Assembly (NCBI GenBank): GCA_027943335.1
Contig: BSBK01007856.1
Coordinates: forward strand, 1-64,000
Length of the DNA stretch: 64,000 nucleotides
Direction: 5' to 3'
DNA from: Chamaecyparis obtusa
Taxonomy: Eukaryota > Streptophyta > Pinopsida > Cupressales > Cupressaceae
Each line of letters begins with the position of its first letter. The stretch's first letter is position 1. The translations under genes and the position numbers were made by a program. The notes below the pieces were generated by a model. That model was not told the origin of the DNA, did not search any database, and saw only the letters and a list, made by a program, of their open reading frames with translations. This document shows positions 36,931-46,454 of the stretch, one piece after another.

Positions 36931-38214
36931 TTTTTTAATTAAAGTTGTTCTTGCTTTAGCTGCTAAAATGACTTGGCCTATTCACCAAATGGATGTTAAA
37001 AGTGCTTTTTGAATGGTGATCTGCATGAAGAAATCTATATGTCTCAACCTCCTGGTTTTATTCAACAAGGTAATGAACATTTAGTCTGCAAACTAAAGAA
37101 GTCTATTTATGGTTTAAAATAGTCTCCTAGAGAATGGTATTCCAAAATTAATGCTTTCTTTATTTCTCAAGGTTTTGAAAGAAGTAAAAATGATCCTAAC
37201 TTGTATATCAAGCATAGTGAAGATGACATTATTATTATCATTCTGTATGTTGATGATTTGATTCTTACTTCCAGTTCTAACCAGTTAATTTCTGATATTA
37301 AGTTTCAACTCAATCAAAAATTTTAAATGACAGATTTAGGTTTCTTACATTATTTCTTAGGAATGCAAATTTGGCAAACCCCTAAGGGTATTTTTATCTC
37401 TCAAAGTAAATATGCTAAAGATCTCCTAGATAGATTTCATATGAATGATGCTAATCCTATTTCAATTCCATGTGATTTAGGAACTAAGTTAATGATAGAT
37501 ATGGAATCTCCTTTCATAGATGCTACTCCTTATAGAGAACTTGTAGGTAGTTTAATTTATCTAACCCTCACTAGACCTGATTTATCTTTTAGTGTTGGTT
37601 TAGTTTCTAGATTTATGTCCAAACCTCAACAAACTCATTTCAAAATTACTAAAAGAATATTACGTTACATTAAAGGTACTATTAACTTAGGATTATTTTA
37701 TGCTGCAAATTCTGATTTTACTTTAAAAGGTTTTATTGATTCAAGTCTAGGTGGAGACCCCAATGATGGGAAATCTACTTTTGGGTATTGTTTTTCTCTT
37801 GGTTCAGGTTCTATATCTTGGAAAAGTAAGAAAGAACAATCTGTGTCTCTATGTTCTACCGAAGCTGAATATAAAAGTTGTACTCATGCCTCTAAAGAAG
37901 CTCTATGGCTTAGAAGAATACTTGAAGACTTGGGTCTACCTCAACAAGAACCTACACCATTGTATTGTGACAATCAAAGTGCAATAGCCTTGGCAAAGAA
38001 TCTAGTTTACCATGCAAAATCAAAACACATTTCTCTCCACCACCACTTCATTAGAGAGCACATTGCAGAAAAGAAAGTTTCACTCATCCAATGCAAAGGT
38101 GAAGATCAAGTTGCAGATATTTTGACCAAACCTCTTTCTAGAGAGAAATTTGAATTTTATTGTAACAATTTGGGTTTGATACCCCTTGATGTAATTACCC
38201 CAAGTAAAGATTAA
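36931..38214 (+). pseudogene. Copia reverse transcriptase (C-terminal part) and RNase H
   Basis: Homology begins inside the RT palm ('HQMDVKSAF') and includes YVDD (37246-37257), 'SLYGLKQSPR'-type and 'DLGFLHYFLGMQI' motifs, then RNase H ('LCSTEAEYKS', 'LYCDNQSAIALAKN', 'HHHFIREHI', 'ADILTKPLS'). Lesions are a 1-bp loss in the T-run at about 37010, a TAG at about 37120 and a TAA at 37324-37326. From 37327 the frame is open to the stop at 38212-38214. The RT N-terminus and everything upstream in pol is missing, so this copy is not autonomous. Confidence 0.9.
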
Positions 38215-38221
38215 AGGGGGG

Positions 38222-38763
38222 TGTTAGAATTTAATCTTTCCTTGGTTATTTATGTATTTAATAGGATAAACCAAGGTATCCTAATGTATTTTATCCTCTA
38301 GTCCAAGTGGGAGGACATGTCTTTTTTGTAATTTCCTTTTTTAAGGAAAATAGATATTCCTCCTTATGAGGAATCCTACATTTGTCTCACACACTAGTGA
38401 AATGTGGCATACACAGAATTGGGAGTTGCAATGTAACTCCTTTCTCACATCTCTATTAAGAGATGGCTCTTCTCTCTCATTCACATGAGATTCTTCTTCT
38501 TCTTCTTGATTATCATTGTATGAGCTTGGCTCTCACTCTCTCTCTCTCTCACTCTCTCTTTTTTCTTAGGCATTTTGTTGCCACATTCATAATTATCATG
38601 GGGTTTTTTTTATGCTTTTCCCCTTTAAAAAACTTGTCTCCTTGTTGTTTGTTTTTGGTGAATGCTCCTAGTTCTTGCACTAATTCATGGTATTGTTTCC
38701 TATTCCTAAGCTCATAGATTAAACAATTTCCTATTTGTCTCTATATTTCTTATTATTTTAACA
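38222..38763 (+). repeat. 3' LTR of the nested copia element
   Basis: A 542-bp LTR collinear with 33594-34117. It carries a longer CT repeat, which accounts for much of the length difference. Confidence 0.93.
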
Positions 38764-38840
38764 GGGGGGTTCTTTGGTTCATTGCATTTTGGGGGGTGCA
38801 TTGATTTTTTGATCTCATTGTCTCATGTGAGAAGTACATC

Positions 38841-40145
38841 ATGGATGGTTTAATTAAGTTGACAAGAGGAAACTATAAGCAATGGAGTGAATTGGTTCTT
38901 TCTCATCTTAGTGAGCATAACCTATTGCCCTATTTGTATGAGGATAGACCTAAAAATCCTTCTTTCAATTGGGGCTCTTCCTCAGAAGTTATTAAGGTTA
39001 TCTATTGGAATATGGATATGGATGTTATGGATTCCCTTGTTGACTATGAAGATGAGACAAAAAATATTCCTGATATTTGGATTGCTCTTTAGGAAATGTA
39101 TGGAGATCCACATATTCCTCCACTTCCAAAATGTCTAGAACCTCCAGTTGCAGCTCCTTCTCCTCCTACTGAGACCACATCTCTTGATGATGTGTGTCTT
39201 CCTATAGCCACTCGCTCTTGTGATTCAATGCAACAAGATATTCCTTGTCTTTCAGTTATAGTTCCATGGGATGACTACTTGACAGACATTACAGGTTTGT
39301 TTGTGGAGTACTACATTTCAGATTTGGGAGACTTCATTGATGACGTTCATCTTCTCTTTATTGAGGATGATCCTTCTTCAATTTTTGCGAGGGAGCATGC
39401 TGACCCTCATCTTCAATCTCCACTTGATCCTTCTTTCAAGATTGACATGATTGTGGATCCTTTGATACAACATTTGGAGGAGGTCTCTTTAACTTCAGAG
39501 AAGACATTTGACTCTTTGGAGATTGGTTTTCATGAGTCTCAAACTTCACTTGAGATGTCACATTGCATGGTTCAGTTTCATCATACTCATGTGCTGGAGA
39601 TTCCTATTCAATTTCTTGAGACATCATACATTTTGAGTATTCTTCCTATAGATTAGGAAGGATTCATTGATACACCTATGTACTTGTTTCTTCCTAAGGG
39701 GAGGAACATCATTCAGTTTTTTTGGTGTAGTTTCTACATTGATCCAGGTGCATCTATCATGGGTGTACATTCTACATTGAGGGGGGGCTTTCTTTCTTCT
39801 CTTCCTACTTCATTCGAGGAGGCATCTTTGTCTTTGGAGTTTGATCCAAATTCTTATGTGGATCAGTTATCATTGGTTCCTTGTTTGTCACCTTCTTCTA
39901 CTGATATTTCTCTTGATTGGTTCATGGCATCTTCATCAACCAAGGACATGGTGACACTTGGGCATACTTCAGAGACATCATACTTCATTTGGATTCCCCT
40001 TCCTACTTCCTATCCACAATGGGAAGCCTTCTTACATCTATACTTGGTGTATCTTCTTCCTAAGAGGAGAAATGTTGTTTGTAGGCATTGGACTATGTTT
40101 TGTCTTCAAGCACTTACCATCCTTGGAGGAGATTACTCATTATAG
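38841..40145 (+). CDS. Gag-like plus unknown protein ORF, copy B (nonsense-broken)
   Basis: The same frame as copy A: ATG 38841, TAG at 39090-39092 (TGG in copy A), TAG at 39654-39656 (TGG in copy A), final stop at 40143-40145. It extends about 50 codons beyond the point where copy A has its TAA, because copy B keeps CAA there. The N-terminal gag-like region and the acidic unknown region are collinear with copy A. All differences that create stops are C-to-T or G-to-A transitions. Confidence 0.75.
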
Positions 40146-40436
40146 GGGGGATATCATGTCTCCTTGTTTCCTTCCTTTGGGGGGATTTTTTATTGTATAT
40201 GCATGATGTATGTCATAATTGGGGGTTATTGATTACTCCATCCATGCATGCATCTTGTATTCATCTCTCTTTTTGGGGGAGGGTTTTTACCATGAGGTTT
40301 TCCCTCTTTCTCCACTTTATGAGAGATTGCATTGTTCTTGCATTTTGTACATGGGTACCTAACATGGCCTAGTAGTCGGGACCCATCTTGCATTGTGAGC
40401 TTAAGTGCATTCCCCTAAGTTGTACTTAAGGGGGGG

Positions 40437-40917
40437 TGTTGGTGTAATTCAATATTTACTAATTACACTTACTTTAGTTTACTTAGGATAATGCATTTGC
40501 ATATTAGTTGTCATTGTGACACCTAGGAGTTTGCATTTCAGTTTAGTACATGGTTAGGAGAATTTTGACTTTAGGTGTGATAGTTGTCATCACATACCTC
40601 TTTGTGTGTGAGATCCACCTTTAGTGCTCTTATCACATTATCATCCTTTTATTGTTGCACATGCTTCACATACTTTCATGTACAATGGAGGATGATCCAC
40701 CTTTGGTGGACATGTGATTCCACCTAGTGTGGGTGATATATTATCATTTCCTTATCATGTAGTCTTATTGCATTGCCTATATATTCAGGCACTCCTACTT
40801 TGTAATCAATTCAATTAGCTATAATCAATTATTTGATCATTTTGCCTATCTCTCTTGTGCTATCCCTTGAGCTTCTAGATCTTGGCGTTTATTCTTTGCC
40901 TTAGGCAAATTCTTACA
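40437..40917 (+). repeat. Third LTR of the three-LTR element
   Basis: A 481-bp LTR ending AATTCTTACA and followed directly by the ATTTC target duplication. Confidence 0.95.
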
Positions 40918-42298
40918 ATTTCTCATCAAATAAGGCACCATTGTTTGATGAAACAAGTTATGCTTTTTGGAGCATAAGGATGTAATCCTTTTGAATTTTG
41001 TAGGGTATGATATCTGGCGATTGGTGGTATAGGGATACATAGATCATGCAAATCCCCCAACAAATTAGGTAGGAAAGCATGAAAGTGGGATGCAACCAAG
41101 GACAAGAGGGACCTCAAAGAAGTTAATCCAATCCTTGTAGCACAAGTCACACAATGAAAGCCACACAAAACAAGAGAGGAATATGCAAGACTAGCCTTCA
41201 ACGAACATGAAATCAAGTACAATGAACCTGCAACATTTTTATAATATATATTGCTAGCTTCCACTAAAACTATTTCTTGCCTTCCCATAACTTCCTAAGA
41301 TTCAATTGCAATAACTTATAAAGCCTTTGTAAGCATCATGTAAAACATATTACATCATAGGCCAGGACCTAAATCATAAGAATCCTTCACAACTAGATTT
41401 AATATAATGTGTGAGACAGTAAGGTCGGTCACATGTAAAGATACATCGAGAAATGAGCCACAAAGCTTCACTGATCAGAAAAATCCTTCACAAGATCAAA
41501 AAATACAAACTGGTTGAGAAACATGAAAAATAATGAAGTCCTACCAAGAATCCAAGATATCTCGAGCACAAATAAACCAATCAAGGTACAAACTTAGGTA
41601 AAGGTAAAATATGATGCTACAGACACTCCTTGAGGTGCGCAACAACAACTGATCCAAACTAAAGAAAAGTTGAAAGAAACTCAACAACTAACAACCTAAA
41701 GAACATGAAATTCAAATATTTTTGGTTGATACAAGCACTACTACATTTGACCTCATTTTTCTACCAAAATTTTTGACCATCAATTAAAAAGGTTTAGGTT
41801 GGTCGGATTATAGAAGGAAAACTTCTTTTTTTCTTAATCCATGCTCGTTTTGGTCAAAATTTTCACTAATACCATGTAGGTCAAAATTTTGACCAACACG
41901 GGCATAACTTTAAAAAGAAAAAAAATTTGTATTTCATTTCATTGTTTGGTTTTCACTTGGAGCGCGTGAAGGAGCTGGAGCTTGCGATTGTTTGAACTAT
42001 TATTTGGTGAGAGTTTTAGGAGGACTGCCTGCCTGCGAGGGTTGCCACTGTGATTTGGTGTAAAAGGAGGGCTGCCTGTAAGGATTTCCTTACTCTGCAT
42101 TTGTCTGGAAAATTTTTATTGGTTACCTACTTAGGGCCCATGAGCAATGTGCCAGGGCATGATGTATTGGGTATTTTCTAGGTTGTCTGTGTTGGAGATT
42201 TTCCAGCAAGCCAGTGTTGACTATATGTTTGTCATTGATGACAACATATGGTAAGTAGTATGCATGGAAGACTTATGCAGTAAGCCTTGAGTATATAC
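40918..42298. pseudogene. Rest of the split copia-like gag and decayed flank
   Basis: The first 75 bp continue the gag frame begun at 29489 and then hit a stop. The remainder is degenerate; I can name no domain. A palindromic 'ggtcaaaattttgacc' lies near 41880, next to another 'ttggtcaaaatttt' at about 41847. The stretch ends at the TATAC duplication (42294-42298) of the gypsy complex. Confidence 0.5.
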
Positions 42299-43223
42299 TA
42301 TGTGCTATAATTGTGTCACACTTCTATGAATCATTACATTCAAGAACACTCAAGAATGAGGTCTCAAAAATTGATCCATAGCTCCCTAGGCATGGAGTGC
42401 AAGGGTTTTTAAATGCTCTCAGCTAGAGCTATTAAGCCAATAACCTTGCTAGTAAACCATGCAATGAGAGATTCAAATGAAGACAAGGGCAAGAATGCCA
42501 ATATCCTCAAGAATCAAATGAAAAGCAATGCAAGCTAGATTAAGATGAATATGCAAGCTAAACTATGGAAATGATTGAACAAGTATTACAAAGCCTCCTA
42601 GTTAAGCTAGATGAATTAATCTAAAGCATAAAGAAAATCTAAGCTAAGAATGAAGCTAGGAATGCCATGACAATGCAAGAAATGAAACTATGATAACATG
42701 TAGATTCAAAAGCCAAGAATGCTCCAAATCTCCAAAAGCTCCAAAGTGACCTAGAAAACCTACAGCATAACATTAGCATAAAAAAGATGAGGATCTAGAA
42801 TGAAGAAAAGAGCTCTCCTTTTATAAGAAATGAGAAGGAATGGACCATGGAGATTAAGAGGCAAAAGATTTAATCAACGGTGGAGCTTGAAAGAGGAGCA
42901 ATCCATGTGCACAAATATCCTCCAATGGGAAAATAAGAGTTGACTTTTGTGTCCATATGAGACAAAAAGTGCTTTTTCTCTTTTTATAAAGTAAGAATAA
43001 TGCTTTATTTGTGCAACTTAGGATAAGAGGAAAAGTGGGGGATTTTTTATTTATTAAAAGGGGAGGAAATATTCCTTTTAAATAAATAAAAACTTAGGAT
43101 AAAATGGTTAGCCCATAGAAAATAATCGAATAAATGATAGAGCTAGGATTTGATCAAGAATAAGCAATTGATAATTTAGCAAAAGGGGCTAATAGTCTAG
43201 ATGACCATTTTTAGGTGTATACA
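42299..43223 (-). repeat. Outer left LTR of the gypsy complex
   Basis: This copy begins TATGTGCT in place of TGTGTGCT (terminal G-to-A change on this strand) and ends TTAGGTGTATACA. It is followed by 'tttgcccctctttgact', a polypurine tract on the element strand. Confidence 0.9.
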
Positions 43224-43937
43224 TTTGCCCCTCTTTGACTAATGTGTGATCGATCTGGGAACACATTACGTCAAAGAATAGATCAGCCAAGAAGGCAAGC
43301 GGATAACCAAGAAGGCAAGCAGATAGCGATCTGACTCCAAAGAATGAAGTGCAGAGAGATAGCAAATCCTGGATGATCAGCTTGGTAGCGACAGTACTGA
43401 ACCTTAGGAAAGAGATAGCCAATAAGATATGATGTGTCTGCCCCCTCGAGATCGAAAGTGAAATCCAGGTAGAGGGAAAGCAGAAGCAAGAGAGATATGA
43501 TCAAATCACTAGAAATCATAATCAAAGAAAGAGAACAAAATAACCATCAAGCAGTGAAGATATGCCCCACACATGTGACACGGGGCACGAACCTATCTGT
43601 CCCTCAACCCGTAAACACCACAGAGAGGGGATTTGAAAGTGAATGAAAGACTGGAAGTTGAGAGAGATGGGGATGAAGAGGTGAAGAATGCCCCAATGAA
43701 GATTGAAGGATCAGGCCTCAAAAGGTTAGCCAACTGCACGAAAGAAGAAGAAAGGTGAACACGGATTTTAGTTTCGATCCTGAAATGAAGAGAAAATGAC
43801 AGGATATGAAAGACAAGAAGTGAAAGACATGATCAGGAAGAAGCGAAAGAGGAGCATAGTTGATTAACAAGTCCAAGTAACAACAGATAAAAGACAAAGA
43901 CAAAGAATCAAGTAATTGCCTCTTAATTGCCTCATAG
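43224..43937 (-). other. Gypsy 3' region, left copy
   Basis: It is collinear with 53464-54125, including an 18-20 bp tandem ('gccaagaaggcaagc' twice) near 43287. Similarity to the other copy ends near 43880, a short unrelated stretch follows, and then the inverted gag segment starts. Confidence 0.8.
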
Positions 43938-43955
43938 TTTCAATATTTTCAATAT

Positions 43956-45017
43956 ATGACTTCCAGAGGATACAAGCGTCCTCCTAGCTATGATGTCATA
44001 CAAATTGTCCAACAAAGAGTACTAACTGAATTGGAAGTCCTTCAGGAAGAACTGCGTCGGACAAATCAACGCCTTACCCAAATGGCAATAGAAAGAGAGC
44101 CTCCAAAGGTCTCTTTTGTAGAATCAATTTGTGCTCTTCCTTTTGATAAAAGTCTATACATGGTCCCATTTCCTAGGGATATTGAGGTTCCCAAATATGA
44201 CAAGTATGATGGAAATGGTGATCCCCATGACCATGTGCGTCACTTTTATGCCCTTAGTATGGACTTTCTTCATGAAGACACATTTCTTCTACAATTATTC
44301 CCTCGAAGCTTAAGAGGCCAAGCTTTAGAATGGTTTGTGAAATTGACACCACCTCTTAAGACTTTTGATGAGTTGGCTCAGCAATTTACCCAACATTATT
44401 CTTACAACATCCAACAACCTGTCACCATGATAGATCTTGGTAATCTAAGACAACATCAAGGTGAGCCATTTGCAACTTACTTACAATGTTGGAGGTCATT
44501 GTATTCTAGGTATCCTCGTCCGTTGCCTAAAAGCGAAAAGATTGACATTTTCATCAACACACTTGTGCCTGAGCTATTTTATGATCTAAGGAAGCAACTG
44601 TTCTCCTCCTTCCATGACATGGTTGAAAGTGCATATCAAATTGAGGATGTGTCCATAAGAAAGGGTGATGTTGTTAGTAATAAGGATACTAGAAACAATG
44701 GCAAAGACAAAAACAAGCTTTGGAATAGAAACAAGTATGTTGTCAATGATGGGGTTGTAGATGCCCCTAAAGCTAAAGAGCCTGCTTTCAATCTCTCTAA
44801 TGCTATCTATGCAGAAAAACAACAAGAAGCTACCAATGTTCACAGTGCTCCTAAACCTCAATATGTAGATAAGCCTAAGATGTCATTTCGAAAGCGAGTC
44901 TATACCAAGTTGGTTAAACCTTATGATGTGATCCTTAAGACTTTGGTTGACAATGGATATCTTACGCTTCCTGATAAACCTGGTAACTACGATTCAATGC
45001 AATGGGAGATTCAATGA
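43956..45017 (+). CDS. Inverted gypsy gag segment with open frame
   Basis: A stop-free plus-strand frame of 353 codons, opposite to the rest of the gypsy complex. It matches the minus-strand gag at 58123-59165: 'RTNQRLTQMA', 'VPKYDKYDGNGDPHDHVRHF', 'LRGQALEWF', 'FATYLQCWRSLYSRY' and 'LFSSFHDMVESAY' are Retrotrans_gag-type landmarks. The frame begins inside gag (the first Met is internal relative to the main copy) and ends by running into LTR sequence at about 44996. The main copy has stop codons where this segment has Gln codons. No CCHC or later domain is present. Confidence 0.85.
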   Translation: MTSRGYKRPPSYDVIQIVQQRVLTELEVLQEELRRTNQRLTQMAIEREPPKVSFVESICALPFDKSLYMVPFPRDIEVPKYDKYDGNGDPHDHVRHFYALSMDFLHEDTFLLQLFPRSLRGQALEWFVKLTPPLKTFDELAQQFTQHYSYNIQQPVTMIDLGNLRQHQGEPFATYLQCWRSLYSRYPRPLPKSEKIDIFINTLVPELFYDLRKQLFSSFHDMVESAYQIEDVSIRKGDVVSNKDTRNNGKDKNKLWNRNKYVVNDGVVDAPKAKEPAFNLSNAIYAEKQQEATNVHSAPKPQYVDKPKMSFRKRVYTKLVKPYDVILKTLVDNGYLTLPDKPGNYDSMQWEIQ

Positions 45018-45312
45018 AGATAAGGGAAAGAATGCCAATATCCTCAAGAATCAAGAAAATGCAATGCAATGCTATGGTAAGAATGGAAATGCAAGCTAAG
45101 CTATGAAAATGAAAGATGCAAGTATTACAAAGCCTCCTAGTTAAGCTAGATGAATTAATCTAAAGCATAAATGAAACTAAGCTAAGTATGAAGCTATGAA
45201 TGCCATGACAATGCAAGAAATGAAACTATGATAACATGTAGATGCAAAAAGCCAAGAATGCTCCAAATCTCCAAAAGCTCCAAAGTGACCTAGAAAACCT
45301 GCAGCATAACAT

Positions 45313-46159
45313 TGTAAGAAAACTCAGGTGCAGAAATAGCTTCCTACGCTAATCTCTATAGGAGAGTATTGTGCAAATTCTTATAAATCCTTACAATTTC
45401 AGATTCGTTAACTACTTTAACAAAGATATTGCAACCACATACCATGCATACAGAAAAATAGAGAATGACACAATGATATACCCTGGGGAAAACCTTTCGG
45501 TAAAAAACCCCAGCACTCCAAAACCTGCACAATGTATTATCTTCAACACAAAGATTACAATACACTTGCAATGCAAGTTCTTTCAGAAAATGAGAGACAA
45601 AGCCAACAAGACTTAAATTTCTATTATATCTCTCCCATAGGAGCAACATCATATATATAGACTCCTCTGGACCCAAAAATAGGCACAACCACCAAGACCC
45701 ATGGACAAAGCCACATGTACATAGTTTTTACATGCAATCCCAAGAATAGGTGTCCATCCCTAGAATAGACTATGACAACTTGTCATAGAATCCACCAAAA
45801 ATAACGGTCACAAGAGAAGTGTAAGAGAATCTGTCATACCAACCTATTTTTAGCATATTCTCTTACACACACCAACCACTTCTTCTTGGGCGCCCAAATA
45901 GGCCCAAGTCATAAGATGCTCTTACACCTGTCATAGCACATTCCTTAAATAGTTCTTACGCATCATAGGAATCCATCATGACTGTTTCAGTCATGATCTC
46001 CTTATGCACAAGATGCTGACACATCAAGTGGAGTGACACATCAACATGCCAACTAGACATGTACACTCACACTTAATTACATTATTTGAAAAAAATACAT
46101 TTACAAAACAAATAATAAGAATAGGAATTATCCAAGGTTGAGACACCTTATTCCTAACA
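45313..46159 (-). repeat. 3' LTR of the AACAT copia element
   Basis: An 847-bp LTR beginning 'tgtaagaaaactcagg' and ending 'ttattcctaaca' in plus coordinates. Confidence 0.95.
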
Positions 46160-46454
46160 TTCTCCCACTTGTCGAACACCTTGTAAGAGCAACAGGAACA
46201 TAACAAGAACTTTAACCGCTATAGGCCAAAAGGCCCATAGACTCCGAACACCATCTGAACTTCTCAGTGCCCATTGGTTTCGTTAATGCATCTGCAACAT
46301 TCTTCACAGTATCTACCTTCTCCAAATTTACCTTTCCATCTTCCACCATATCTCTCACAAAGTGAAACTGCACATCAATGTGCTTCGTTCTGGCATGGAA
46401 AGTTGGATTCTTTGCAAGGCAAATAGCACTCTGAATGTCACACCAAATAGTAAT

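Larger units (their letters stand above)
33594..38763 (+). mobile_element. Ty1/copia element nested in the three-LTR element (G-run TSD)
   Basis: LTRs are 33594-34117 and 38222-38763 (TGTTAGAATTTA...TTTTAACA). A run of six G flanks each side (33588-33593, 38764-38769), consistent with a 5-bp GGGGG duplication. 'tggtattagagcaggttgg' (34118) is the primer site and 'aaagggggg' precedes the 3' LTR. Only the C-terminal pol remains (36931-38214): no gag, protease or integrase is visible. The interior from about 34600 to 36930 is T-rich non-retroviral sequence of unknown origin. Confidence 0.92.
29516..40917 (+). mobile_element. Three-LTR tandem non-autonomous retrotransposon (TSD ATTTC)
   Basis: The order is LTR (29516-29995), internal region A (29996-32387), LTR (32388-32868), internal region B (32869-40436, split by a copia element at 33594-38763), LTR (40437-40917). 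The 5-bp duplication ATTTC (29511-29515 and 40918-40922) flanks the whole array, so it behaves as one insertion. Each LTR is followed or preceded by the right signals: 'tggtatcagagcca' after the first and second, and a G-run (32379-32387, 40428-40436) before the second and third. Both internal regions have the same leader and the same unusual reading frame. No protease, integrase or reverse transcriptase belongs to this family in the window. The tandem probably arose by LTR-LTR recombination or during reverse transcription. Confidence 0.93.

Noticed and set aside
41840..41900. Palindrome ggtcaaaattttgacc as an operator-like site
   Set aside because: It is a single occurrence in decayed repeat sequence with no gene beside it.
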